A DNA stretch of 64,000 nt from Megamerina dolium (lineage: Eukaryota > Arthropoda > Insecta > Diptera > Megamerinidae). Positions 1 through 9,742 of this stretch are shown here, one piece after another. Location: NCBI GenBank assembly GCA_963854835.1, contig OY978525.1, positions 16,958,309-17,022,308 on the forward strand, read 5' to 3'. The position numbers and the translations under genes are program-made. The notes under the pieces are model-generated. The model searched no databases. It was not told the origin of the DNA and was given only the letters and a program-made list of their open reading frames with translations. Numbering within the stretch: position 1 is the first letter of the stretch; every line of letters begins with the position of its first letter.

Positions 1-2
1 AG

Positions 3-2339
3 GAAGACAAAGAGAAAACAGCTTTCAGTATTGGCGATGGTCTATGGCAATTTACAGTTATGCCATTTGGCTTATGCAATGCGCCAGCTACTTTTGAACG
101 TTTGATGGAGCGTGTACTCAGAGGACTACACTGGAAAACGTGCTTGGTGTACCTCGATGACATTATTGTGATGGGAAAAGATTTTAACGACCACCTGGAA
201 AAGTTGAAAGAAGTATTTGAGCGTATACAATCAGCAGGGCTTAAACTGAATATGAAAAAGTGTTCACTCTTCAGGCGAGAAGTTAAATATCTTGGTCATA
301 AAGTAACAACAGAAGGGGTACATACCGACGAGGAGAAAGTAGCAGCAGTTCAAGAATGGCCTATTCCGTCGAATCTTCACGAGCTAAGGAGCTTCCTAGG
401 CTTATGCACCTACTATAGACGATTTGTTCCTGGATTTGCAAACATCGCCAGCAGTCTGCATGAGTTGACAAGAAAGAACAAACCATTTGTGTGGGGCGAG
501 GACCAACAGAAAGCATGCGAACAGCTGAAAGAAAAACTCTGTTCAGCACCAATATTAGCGTATCCAGTACCTGGTCAAAAGTTTGTGTTGGACACAGATG
601 CGAGTGGCTATGGAATAGGTGGTGTGCTCTCTCAGATCATAGATGGGCAAGAAAAAGTAATAGCATACTACAGTAAAATCCTGTCGAAGCCAGAAAGAAA
701 TTACTGTGTCACACGAAGAGAGTTGCTCGCAATACTGGAATGTGTAAAGTATTTCCATAAATACTTGTACGGTCAGTCATTTCATCTACGAACTGACCAC
801 TCAGCGCTAAGGTGGTTATTGCAATTTAAAAACCCAGAAGGACAATTGGCGCGCTGGATTGAAAGGCTGCAGAGTTATGATTTTACCATCGAACATCGTA
901 AAGGAGGACATCACGGCAACGCGGATGCTCTATCTCGTCGTCCTTGCAAAATGGAATGTAAACATTGTTCTCGAGTGGAAAGCAAGGAGCACATTGTCGA
1001 CATACGACTTACGAATATATTGCCGGAGGAGTCATGGACCACCGAACGAGTGCAAGAAGATCAGCGGAACGACCCAGATCTCGTAAAGATTATGGAATAC
1101 AAGGAGCAGGGCATACGACCAGATTGGCAAGAAATGGCTAATGAGAGTCCAATAGCAAAGGCATACTGGGCGCAGTGGCAAAGCCTGCACTTACGAGACG
1201 GATGTTTATTCCGAGCATGGGAAAGTGAGGATGGAAAAATCACTAATGATCTTCTAGTGGTACCCAAGGCGAGAATAAATGAAGTGATAGCTGAGTATCA
1301 CAATGCCTCCAGTGGAGGGCATTTGGGAATCACCAAAACCGTCGAGAAAATAAAGAAACGATTTTATTGGGTTGGATGTCATGACCATGTCGCTGATTGG
1401 ATTCGGAAGTGTAAGCAATGTGCAATGGCCAAAGGTCCCACTAAGAAAAGTCGAGGTAAGATGCACCAATACACCGTGGGTGCTCCATTTGAGCGAATTT
1501 CTATGGACATAGCTGGACCATTTCCAATAAGCAACGCAGGAAACAAGTATGTTCTGGTGGTTATAGATTACTTCAGTAAATGGCCTGAAGTATACCCCAT
1601 TCCAAATCAGGAAGCTAGTACAGTTGCGGATGTATTCGTCAACCAATGGGTTACTCGTTTTGGTGTACCGATGGAGTTACACTCAGACCAAGGTCGAAAT
1701 TTCGAATCAGTTGTATTCCAAGAGATATGCCGTATGCTGGGTATATACAAAACTCGTACAACACCTTTGCATCCACAATCTGATGGCATGGTAGAACGAT
1801 TTAACCGTACCTTGGAGGAATATGTGAGAAAAGTCGTAGATAAATACCAAAGAGACTGGGATGTACATATACCAATGTTCCTCATGGCATATCGATGCGC
1901 ACAACATGATACGACGGCTACTACACCGGCAATGGCAGTTTTTGGAAACGAGTTAAGACTGCCAGCTGATTTAAAATTTGGAGTCGTAACACCAACGAGA
2001 TCAACCGAAGGTAATTATACTAGTGAAAAGCGGGAACAGTTGGATGAAGTACATCAGTTCATCAGAGAGCGGTCGCAGATGATAAGCGATAAGATGAAGG
2101 CCAGGTATGACTTGAAAGCAAATTCAAAAGGGTTCTATGAAGGAGAGCTTGTAATGCTTCATAATCCACAACGAAAGAAAGGCCTGTCCCCTAAACTACA
2201 GACTCATTGGGAAGGACCATGTGAGATTATAGCAAAGATAAATGACGTAGTGTATCGTATTCAACGTGCCTGGAATAAAAGAGCAAAGTTTAAAGTAGTG
2301 CACTTGGAGCGACTTGCGCCATATCGAGGGGAAGAATAA
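3..2339 (+). mobile_element. Ty3/gypsy retrotransposon pol, 5'-truncated by window edge (RT, RNase H, integrase)
   Basis: The open frame enters from the left edge and ends at a stop at 2337-2339. An in-frame ATG exists at 60, but coding sequence is clearly continuous upstream of it. In order it shows the end of the reverse transcriptase finger/palm (MPFGLCNAPATF, then the catalytic YLDD), an RNase H domain (LDTDASGYG, later LRTDHSALRW), an integrase zinc-binding H-H-C-C region, and an integrase core with Asp (MDIAGPF), Asp (HSDQGRNF) and Glu (MVERFNR). No gag, protease or env lies in the window. The visible frame has no stop or frameshift, so the insertion is probably young. The frame ends 38 bp before a putative 3' LTR. 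Confidence 0.95.
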
Positions 2340-2342
2340 AAA

Positions 2343-2377
2343 CTTGTTCGGGACGAACAAGGTTAAGAGGAGGGCAG
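2343..2377 (+). other. Hairpin and polypurine tract upstream of gypsy 3' LTR
   Basis: Just after the pol stop is a perfect 8-bp inverted repeat with a 3-base loop (2343-2361, CTTGTTCG / CGAACAAG). A purine-rich run (AAGAGGAGGG, 2364-2374) follows. This is where a gypsy-type element places its plus-strand primer, directly before a TG that would open the LTR. The PPT role is inferred from position and composition. Confidence 0.55.
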
Positions 2378-2477
2378 TGTAACGAGTATCGATAGTTGGT
2401 TACTCATCACTATTGTGACTGACACTATTGGCAGCATCGAAAAGAATGTCAACAAAAAGAAATAAATACAACCGAAT
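2378..2477 (+). repeat. Putative truncated 3' LTR of the gypsy element
   Basis: Sequence starting TGTAACGAG directly after the polypurine tract has the expected LTR start. It runs about 100 bp before it meets the 3' end of a LINE in opposite orientation, so the LTR is cut short or interrupted. The other LTR is outside the window, so identity could not be confirmed. Confidence 0.45.
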
Positions 2478-3206
2478 ATCGATTTAGGCCGAAAATAACA
2501 TGCTTCGCCAGCCAACTCTGTTCTTCGCTAGCTGGCGCCAGTTAGAAATTCCAAGCGCCGTCAGGTTCTCCAGTACTTGGTCCTTCCACCTGAGGTTTGG
2601 TCTTCCTCTTCTGCGTCGTCCTCCAGCGGGTTCCGAATATAACACCTTCTTAGCTGGAGCGTGTTCTTCCATTCGCTCGACATGACCTAGCCAGCGCAGC
2701 CGCTGGATTTTGATGCGCTTTACTATGTCAATATCGGCATACAGCTCGTACAGCTCATGGTTGTACCTTATTCGGTATTCGCCACCAACGCAAATAGGTC
2801 CAAAGATCTTGCGTAGGACTTTTCTCTCGAAAACTCCAAGCATTCGCTCATCCGAGGTGGAAATTGTCCAGGCTTCAGCGACATATGTTAGGACAGGCAT
2901 GATGAGAGACTTGTAGAGTGTAGTTTTCGTTCTTCGAGAGAGGGCTCGACTTCTCAATTACTTACTCAGCCCAAAGTAACACCTGTTAGCAAGAGTTATC
3001 TTATGCATGATCTTCAAGCTGACGTCATTACTGCTGTTAATGCTGGTTCCAAGATAGACAAAGTCCCTTACTACTTCAAAACCGTATTTGTCAACAGTGA
3101 CGTGCTGTCCAAGACGCCGGGACTCTTTGTTTGATGACACTAGATACTTCGTCTTGCCCTCGTTCACCTTGAGACCCATCCGACGCGACTCTCTTTCCAA
3201 CTCTGC

Positions 3207-3208
<2 letters not shown>
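2478..3208 (-). mobile_element. 5'-truncated non-LTR retrotransposon (LINE), C-terminal RT end
   Basis: On the minus strand, 2484-2957 encodes the C-terminal part of an insect endonuclease/reverse-transcriptase LINE: a YKSLIMPVLTY-type motif, SDERMLGVFERKVLRK, and RLRWLGHVERMEE followed by an Arg-rich GRRRRGRPNLRW. Another frame (2958-3208) carries the preceding piece, NEGKTKYLVSSNKESRRLG. A stop or frame change separates the two, so this copy is dead. It shares its 3' end (TTAGGCCGAA, ACATGCTTCG) with the LINE at 59-61 kb. Its 5' side ends in an (AT)n tract. Confidence 0.85.

Positions 3209-3276
<68 letters not shown>
3209..3276. repeat. (AT)n microsatellite
   Basis: About 68 bp of uninterrupted AT dinucleotide separates the truncated LINE from the SINE. 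ORFs across it are repeat-encoded Tyr-Ile runs and are not genes. Confidence 0.98.
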
Positions 3277-3278
<2 letters not shown>

Positions 3279-3626
3279 GTGCCGTAGCTCAGTGGTTAGT
3301 GTGTTTCGCCTTCTGATCTGTAGGTCGTGGTTCAATCCCCGGCTGATGCATAACAAATTTAATATCGATAAGATTTTTCTTTCGAATGGTACCCATCTGT
3401 CGGCAAGCAATTGGCAATTCTTCCGACAGTAACAACTTGCCATGAAAAAGCTTCTTAAAGAACTCTGTGACAAAGCTCAGAAAACGTGATGTCACAAGTG
3501 TTCTGCCGTTCGGAACCGGCTAAAATAAGTAGGTCCATTCTAATACTGTCCAAAATTTAAGACGCACAACAGTAATAGAAGAGAAGCTCGGCCAATGAGC
3601 CCTTTGGGGCTTTAAGTGCCACATAT

Positions 3627-3635
<9 letters not shown>
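3277..3635 (+). mobile_element. tRNA-derived SINE, copy 1
   Basis: It begins GGGTGCCGTAGCTCAGTGG, with a pol III A box (TAGCTCAGTGG) and, about 30 bp further on, a B box (GTGGTTCAATCCC). A ~290-bp body unrelated to tRNA follows, ending ...GTGCCACATATTTATTTT. The same sequence recurs many times in this window in both orientations. The anticodon arm is degenerate, so this is not a functional tRNA gene. Its tail runs into an (AT)n tract that may have grown from the AT-rich SINE tail. Confidence 0.9.
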
Positions 3636-3719
<84 letters not shown>

Positions 3720-3743
3720 AAATAAAAATAAATATGTGGCCAC

Positions 3744-3776
<33 letters not shown>

Positions 3777-3800
3777 GATATATATATATAAATATATATA
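3636..3800. repeat. (TA)n tracts with an embedded inverted SINE tail
   Basis: Two long TA runs flank a 30-bp piece (about 3713-3742) that is the reverse-oriented SINE tail (AAATAAATATGTGGC). So a second, minus-strand SINE tail lies opposite copy 1. The Tc1-like element sits at the right end of this tract, consistent with its TA target preference. Confidence 0.85.
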
Positions 3801-5451
3801 CAGTGGCTCCCAGCTTATTTCGTACAGTGACAGTTTAAAAATTGCTGCAGTCGTAATTCCTAATATAGTAAAAATTTGAACAAAATATAAATGCCATTTT
3901 AGAAAGGAAGGTTTGTTTTTTATTTTCCAAAATTTACTTTTTCAAAATTTTAGTGTTTGACACTATAAAAAAATAAAATAAGAAAAAAATAGGAAAATTC
4001 ATGTCACAGCTTATTTCGTACAGTCTCTTTAAGTTCAAACTAAAAACAAAGTAAGTTGATTTTAATATTTAGTTGACATCCCTTAGCGTTAATGACAGCC
4101 TGGAGTCTATTTGGCATTGAATCCACCAATTTTTGAGTGATGTCTGGTGTGATTTTTTTCCATTCTTCTATCAGTACCTTCTTTAGGTCTTGCTTATTAG
4201 AAATCTTGTGTGTTCTTATTTTATTGTCCAAAATAGACCAAAGATTTTCAATCACATTCATGTCAGGTGACTGTGGTGGTGGAGACATCAAGTGTGGGCA
4301 GTTCCAAATAAGCCAAGATTGCACAATCCCAGATTTATGTTTTGGGTCATTATCTTGGTAGTACCGAAATTCTTCCCGCAAACCCAGTTTGTCTGCACTT
4401 TGAAGTAAATTGTTTTTCAGAATCTCGAGGTACTTCATTTTGTCCATTGTTTCCTCAATAAAAACCAATTCACCTACTACGGCTTCTGACATACAGGCCC
4501 AAACCATCACGCTACCGCCACCATGCTTCACTGTGGGCTTAAGGTTCTCCTTGTTTAGCTCGGTATTCGCTTTACGCCAAACATATGACATTCCGTCCGA
4601 GCCAAAAATATTAAACTTAGACTCATCCGCGAAAATAACGGTATTCCAGAACGCAGGAGTATTAATAATATGCTCTTTGGCGAAGTCAAGTCGGCGTTGT
4701 ATATTCATTTTCGAAATGAATGGTTTCTTTCGGGCTACTCGACCGTTCAAGTCATGATTGCGCAGCACACGTCGGACAGTTTCAGCACTGGATGATTTTC
4801 CTATTTCACGCTGAACCTCTGCAGCCAACTTCGGAGCGGATAACTTTGGATTTTTCTTAATTTTTCGTACAATATAACGCTCGTCTGAAGCGTTGAAAAT
4901 CTTATTAGGTGCTTCTCTGCCCTTGTTCTCCAACCGATTTTCGCGAACGAAGCGTTGAATGATGTATTGGACAGTTGAGGCACTTAAATTTGTCATTTCA
5001 GCAATTTTTCGCACACTCTGACCTTTCCTAAAATGGTTAATTACCAGTTTACGCTGTTCCATCGTTGTACGACGACCCATAACGCTAAATGTTTAATTTA
5101 CAGCACTTTAACTATTTAAAATAATAATAATAAAAATTGTTATAATAGTTAAAAAGGTCCAAAAACTCATACAATTCAAAAAAACTTTGTAACTGAGCGG
5201 CAGAATGAAACTTACTTACATTGAAGTTTGTTTACGAAATAAGATGTGAGCTGAAAATCAGCTGATCAATAGTTTTTCTCTCTTGCATGACAAAAAGAAC
5301 AATTTTTGGGGTTCCCCGTTTTCTTATTAGGTTTACTAAACACATACATAGACATCTACATTCAAAACTTATTGATAAGTTTTTTAGTTTCGATGTTACA
5401 GCCATGTACATAAAAATATATACACTGTACGAAATAAGCTGTGAGCCACTG
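3801..5451 (-). mobile_element. Complete Tc1-like DNA transposon with IR/DR ends
   Basis: The 1651-bp element is bounded by near-perfect inverted ends (CAGTGGCTCCCAGCTTATTT at 3801; right end 5424-5451 reads the same inward with one mismatch in this stretch) and TA on both sides. A second copy of the end motif lies about 200 bp inside each terminus: 4005-4024 (CACAGCTTATTTCGTACAGT) and 5234-5251 on the opposite strand. This gives the double-repeat IR/DR layout known from Sleeping Beauty, Minos and Bari3-type elements. An uninterrupted transposase lies between. The intact ORF and ends suggest a recent insertion that could still be mobile (inference). Confidence 0.93.
4040..5080 (-). CDS. Tc1-family transposase, intact (346 aa)
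   Basis: This is the cut-and-paste transposase of the enclosing element. The N-terminus has paired HTH DNA-binding domains (about residues 1-110, including VRKIAEMTNLSASTVQYII). The catalytic core has Asp in VIFADESKFN, a second Asp in YYQDNDPKHKS and Glu in NVIENLWS; the last two are about 34 residues apart, the DD34E arrangement of Tc1. The GGGSVMVWA motif is present. Length matches full-length Tc1 transposases (~340 aa). The ATG opens MGRRTTMEQRKLVI, a normal family N-terminus. There are no stops or frameshifts. Confidence 0.95.
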   Translation of the reverse strand: MGRRTTMEQRKLVINHFRKGQSVRKIAEMTNLSASTVQYIIQRFVRENRLENKGREAPNKIFNASDERYIVRKIKKNPKLSAPKLAAEVQREIGKSSSAETVRRVLRNHDLNGRVARKKPFISKMNIQRRLDFAKEHIINTPAFWNTVIFADESKFNIFGSDGMSYVWRKANTELNKENLKPTVKHGGGSVMVWACMSEAVVGELVFIEETMDKMKYLEILKNNLLQSADKLGLREEFRYYQDNDPKHKSGIVQSWLIWNCPHLMSPPPQSPDMNVIENLWSILDNKIRTHKISNKQDLKKVLIEEWKKITPDITQKLVDSMPNRLQAVINAKGCQLNIKINLLCF

Positions 5452-5645
<194 letters not shown>

Positions 5646-5714
5646 ACGGCAGAACCCTGCCGTTCGGAAGCTTTTTCATAGCAAGTTGTTACTGTCGGAA
5701 AAATTGCCATTATT
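5646..5714 (-). mobile_element. Rearranged SINE fragment
   Basis: The piece carries SINE body sequence in reverse orientation (AACGGCAGAACCC, then AAGCTTTTTCATAGCAAGTT). A short segment between (TGCCGTTCGG) is inverted relative to the rest. It is probably the remainder of the minus-strand SINE whose tail lies left of the Tc1 element, separated by TA expansion and transposon insertion. Confidence 0.7.
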
Positions 5715-6560
5715 AAAATTAGTCATCACCAGCCGTCAATCAAAATCAAGACCTCTCTCAAAGCGAAAAAAGAGCAGCAACCGATAGAAGAAGACAAATC
5801 AGCTGAGTTTGTCTCCAAATTTGCAAAATGCTAAATAGTACCATGCATTTACCATATATGTACTTCATATATTCACGATTATGTTTTTAAATGATCCATT
5901 TTATCGTTTTTCATTGTAAACCGATGCAAGTCAGATAGCACCCAGAAGCGCACAAATGGCCAGGTTCCAAAAAAATAAATTGGTTTGTTTATAAAAATTG
6001 TAATCACATGCTTTCAGATCATATGTTTTCGTTATGGATAATTTTTGCTGGCTCAGCACAAAATTAACGTCTCTCTTGCAAAAAAATGTCACTTTGACAA
6101 CTCGATTTTTGATTGATGGATAATTTTTGACGTTATCGAACGCCTACTTGTAAAAATTATTAAAAACTGTTACAATTTTGTGTGTTATCGAACACAACTA
6201 ATACCACAAGCCACAGCCGTATATGACTTCCCACTTTGATTATGCTCTTCCGTATCGTACTTACAAATGACCACATATGTACATATATTGCCAATTATGG
6301 ATTTACATGCGTATTTCAATTGAAATATATTCAAAAGGTTTTTTAACCTTTGTTATTGAAAACAAAGTCCCATATAGTTAATGTCCTTGCGTTGTTATTT
6401 TATAAACAAATAATTGATATACGTACACACGATAACAAAATGAGTTAAAAACCTCAAAATATAATTTATAACACAGATACTTTCTTAAGAAAAATACAAA
6501 TACGATGTTGATTAAAAATAATTGTATAATTTATGGCTAGTAAATGATTATTTCTATGAA
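5715..6560. other. Intergenic, no gene seen
   Basis: AT-rich sequence without coding signal. A segment at about 6100-6200 holds two near-inverted TTATCGAAC.. motifs, possibly a decayed MITE, but no clear terminal repeats or target duplication could be defined. Confidence 0.6.
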
Positions 6561-6570
6561 ATTTCATGAC

Positions 6571-6577
6571 TATAAAA
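6571..6577 (+). promoter_or_regulatory. TATA box of T1
   Basis: TATAAAA lies 75 bp upstream of the T1 start codon. A CAGTG initiator-like motif near 6609 is slightly further than the usual ~30 bp spacing. Confidence 0.6.
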
Positions 6578-6645
6578 CGATCTATACATTTGCCAAAATA
6601 TAACAATACAGTGTAGGATTTCGAATCGACATAACTGAGACTACA

Positions 6646-7431
6646 ATGAATCGCGCTTTGATACTACTCTCCATTGTGGGCATTGTCTATGGCAGTGTTA
6701 TACCATTGAATGTTCCACAATTGGATGGACGTATTGTTGGTGGAAAAGATACGGAGATTGCAGCATATCCATACCAGGTGTCGGTTCGTTTTCTAAATTC
6801 GCATTCTTGCGGTGGAAGTATTGTCAGTAAGAATGCTATTCTTACTGCTGGCCATTGTATTATCATAAACAACCCAAAATATGTGACCATTCAGTATGGT
6901 GTCACAGATATCTCAGACCGTACATCGAATATTATCGCTGCCAAGGAATTAGTTAGACACGAGAAATACGATTCGAGAACAATTGATTATGATGTTGCAT
7001 TGATATTGCTACAATCGTCTATTGATTTTGAAAATACTGTGGCAAAACCAATTCCATTGGCTAATGAAGTACCTGTCGCTGGCCAAAGTGCTGTTGTCAC
7101 TGGCTGGGGTACCACTCAAGAAGGTGGTTCTTCACCGACCATTTTACAAGAGGTTCAAGTTGCAATCGTTCCCCCCGCACAATGTCAAAAACAATATTCA
7201 GGCGTTAATGATATAACCGATCGCATGCTCTGTGCTGGTGTCAATGGTGGTGGCAAGGATGCGTGCCAAGGTGACTCAGGTGGTCCATTGGCATCCAATG
7301 GTCAACTAATCGGTATTGTCTCATGGGGTGTTGGATGTGCTCGTGCATCGCATGCAGGTGTATACTCGAATGTCTCTGCATTGCGTAACTGGATTGATTT
7401 ACAACTTAACCAAACAGATTATCTTTTGTAA
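6646..7431 (+). CDS. T1: secreted trypsin-like serine protease (261 aa)
   Basis: Predicted secreted digestive trypsin (S1A) cleaving after Lys/Arg. Signal peptide about 1-16; activation after R29 in DGR|IVGG. Triad H70 (LTAGHC, with Gly before His where Ala is usual), D116 (DYDVAL) and S211 (GDSGGP). D205 gives the trypsin pocket; the SWGVGCAR wall is canonical. Six Cys fit the three disulfides typical of insect trypsins. Single exon. A TATA box lies 75 bp upstream and AATAAA at 7483-7488. It converges with T2. Which Drosophila paralogue group it belongs to cannot be told by eye. Confidence 0.96.
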   Translation: MNRALILLSIVGIVYGSVIPLNVPQLDGRIVGGKDTEIAAYPYQVSVRFLNSHSCGGSIVSKNAILTAGHCIIINNPKYVTIQYGVTDISDRTSNIIAAKELVRHEKYDSRTIDYDVALILLQSSIDFENTVAKPIPLANEVPVAGQSAVVTGWGTTQEGGSSPTILQEVQVAIVPPAQCQKQYSGVNDITDRMLCAGVNGGGKDACQGDSGGPLASNGQLIGIVSWGVGCARASHAGVYSNVSALRNWIDLQLNQTDYLL

Positions 7432-7755
7432 GATTATATCGAAATTCATTTGTACCCAGAAACAATTGTACATATTTAGTTAAATAAAAGATCAACGACT
7501 AATTGTGCATATTTATTAGATAATTATTATTAATAGGACTGTGTGATCAACTATTAAATTAAAAAAACAAATTAGATTAGTAAAACTGCTAATTCTTCGA
7601 ACAACATAAGAATATATTTGAGATTTGTATTTCAAAAGGAAATTTTAAAATCAACTAAAATTTTGATAAACAACATTTTGGTTTGAATACGATAATTTTC
7701 AATTTGCATAATCGAAATATTTTTTTTTTCAAGATATTCAACTTCCAAGTGCTGA

Positions 7756-8571
7756 TTACAAATAATTCTGAGCATTATTCTTAATCCAACTCATATGATA
7801 TGGCACACTGGCATAGACACCCGGAAAATTAGAACGTGCACAACCCACACCCCATGAAATAATGCCAACCAAGTAGCCATTCACTGTTAAGGGGCCACCC
7901 GAATCACCTTGGCACGAATCTTTGCCACCATTTGGTACTCCCGCACACAGCATTTGAGTCTTATTAATGATCAATTTATTAGTGAGATACTTTGCGCTAC
8001 ATTCGCCATCGTCAACAATCTGTACATCGACTTCTTGAAGGATATTTGTTAATACTTTGGCATCCTCTGCTTGTCGGCCCCAACCTGTAATGGTGGCATG
8101 GGTACCGACTGCTGGTCTAACACGCGCCAATGGAATTGGTTGCACTCGCAATGAATATGTTAACCGTTCTGCCAATATAATTAAACCAACATCATTTTCG
8201 TGTGTCTTCTTTTTGTAGTCACCATGAGGAATTAGTTTAATCACAGGCAAACCGCTCTCCTCTACATCGGTCTCGGCGAGAATGGATGATTCGCCAACCA
8301 CAATACGCAAATATGATGGATAGCGTCCTTTAATACAGTGGGCAGCTGTGATTATTATGCGAGGTGCATATATTGAACCACCACAAATGTGTAACAGTGT
8401 GTAGGTAACCAAACGTACCGACACTTGATACGGATGTTCGGTAATATGTGTCTCCTGGCCACCAACTATACGTCCATTTACTGCACCGTGTTGTTGTTGT
8501 TGTTCTTTTGCTCTTGTACCATTAATGACGAGGATATTGATCAAAAGTACGATCAATGTGAAACGCGACAT
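7756..8571 (-). CDS. T2: secreted trypsin-like serine protease (271 aa)
   Basis: Trypsin-type S1A protease. Hydrophobic signal about 4-18; a Gln-rich propeptide (KEQQQQHGAVNGR) is activated after R34 (GR|IVGG). Triad H78 (TAAHC), D127 (ENDVGL), S224 (GDSGGP); pocket D218 (KDSC). The segment before the CGGSI motif is about four residues longer than in T1 (RLVTYTLLHICGG). Single exon, full length, all key residues present. TATTTATA on the other strand at 8624-8631 is a TATA box about 55 bp upstream of the ATG. It is tail-to-tail with T1, leaving 324 bp between the stops. Confidence 0.96.
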   Translation of the reverse strand: MSRFTLIVLLINILVINGTRAKEQQQQHGAVNGRIVGGQETHITEHPYQVSVRLVTYTLLHICGGSIYAPRIIITAAHCIKGRYPSYLRIVVGESSILAETDVEESGLPVIKLIPHGDYKKKTHENDVGLIILAERLTYSLRVQPIPLARVRPAVGTHATITGWGRQAEDAKVLTNILQEVDVQIVDDGECSAKYLTNKLIINKTQMLCAGVPNGGKDSCQGDSGGPLTVNGYLVGIISWGVGCARSNFPGVYASVPYHMSWIKNNAQNYL

Positions 8572-8623
8572 TTTCTTTGGGAAATTTTCAAGTTATATGA
8601 AAAGTGTATAAACTAATTGGTCA

Positions 8624-8631
8624 TATTTATA
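8624..8631 (-). promoter_or_regulatory. TATA box of T2
   Basis: On the minus strand this reads TATAAATA, 53-60 bp before the T2 ATG, leaving room for a ~25-nt leader. Confidence 0.65.
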
Positions 8632-8639
8632 AACATTTC

Positions 8640-9742
8640 CTCAATGAAAGTAACGATAATTAAGTATACTCTTCATAAAATTGTCAATAAAGATATTAAA
8701 ACTCTATTAGCAAAAAGAATGAACGAAAACGGGGTTCGTCTCTTTATATCCATTATAAAATTGGAAAACCAATTTAGTTATTAGACAATTGATAAGGTCA
8801 TCAAAAAAGAAATACTAAGTTATAAAATTGTAGGTAAGTGTATATAATATGATACGTTTAAATTTCATTTGATAAATGTCATTATATTTATATAATTTAC
8901 CGGGTGTTGCACTCTAATGTTCCTTGAGTATTACGTTCCATCAATGTGGACTCATCCTGGTCATGATGCATAACCTACTGCTTAGTATAAGGCATTAGGA
9001 AAAGTATGTAGTTTTAATTTTTTTTTTTGTTTTGTTTTGGTGTTTCAGGTGAACACCGTTGCTATCAGCAGCAACCACGAATGATTTGAAAGACGGGGCT
9101 AAACTCACAATTTAACTCACAATAACTGCGCTGGCGTCACAACACTGCTTGGCAGCAGTAATCATGAAGTGCATCACCTACTTGAAGCAGATCCGAAAGT
9201 CCGATACAGAAACATTTATGCATTTTGGTTGATGCAACGAGGTCACTTACCGCGAGAGCTCTAGAAAAATTGAATTATTTCGAAATTCACTGATCTTCAA
9301 TTCATTTAAAAGCTGCATCAACAAGATTGCTCTCATATGCTTCTAGCACACTCATAAAAATGTCATTGCCATAATCATATGATCATTATGAATATATTAT
9401 CATTCTCTTCAACTCTGTATTAATTTCTGTTGTTTATTCACATCAATGAATCTAATAAAAATGTTCACCAAGTTTCAAAGTCCCTATTTAGACATAAAGA
9501 TATTTGCATGAAAAACATTTTATTTAAATAGAGGAACGCACGGGAAAGAGAGTGAAGTTTTTGTTTTGTTCAATTTGCGGCTGCATTCGTCAAATTTTGA
9601 ATTTAGTATGAATTCCTTAGGTTTTTCAATTCATAACTTGAAAACGAATAAAATTAATTCATTTTTATCAGCTTAAAGACTTTACATAATAAATAGTTGA
9701 ACAAGGGGAAATTCAGCTTTTGAAAATTTTAAATAAAAAAAA
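8640..9742. other. Intergenic, no gene seen
   Basis: AT-rich spacer. A GC-richer patch (about 9050-9260) reads like decayed transposon sequence but matches no family I recognise. A GAGCTCTAGAAAAAT motif at 9256 recurs at 11658. Confidence 0.55.

Noticed and set aside
60..2339. Errantivirus with env
   Set aside because: Pol is followed at once by a polypurine tract and putative LTR; no third ORF is present in the visible part.
3277..3350. tRNA genes at SINE heads
   Set aside because: A and B boxes are good but the acceptor and anticodon stems do not pair, and each is followed by a SINE body.
3088..3432. ORFs of 60-114 aa rich in Ile-Tyr across (AT)n tracts (also 3557-3745 and 5287-5710)
   Set aside because: They are translations of dinucleotide repeats and SINE sequence; no conserved protein content.
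6687..6890. Antisense ORFs within trypsin genes (for example 6687-6890, 17796-18026, 26690-27034, 29707-29973)
   Set aside because: Shadows of the conserved trypsin codons in other frames.
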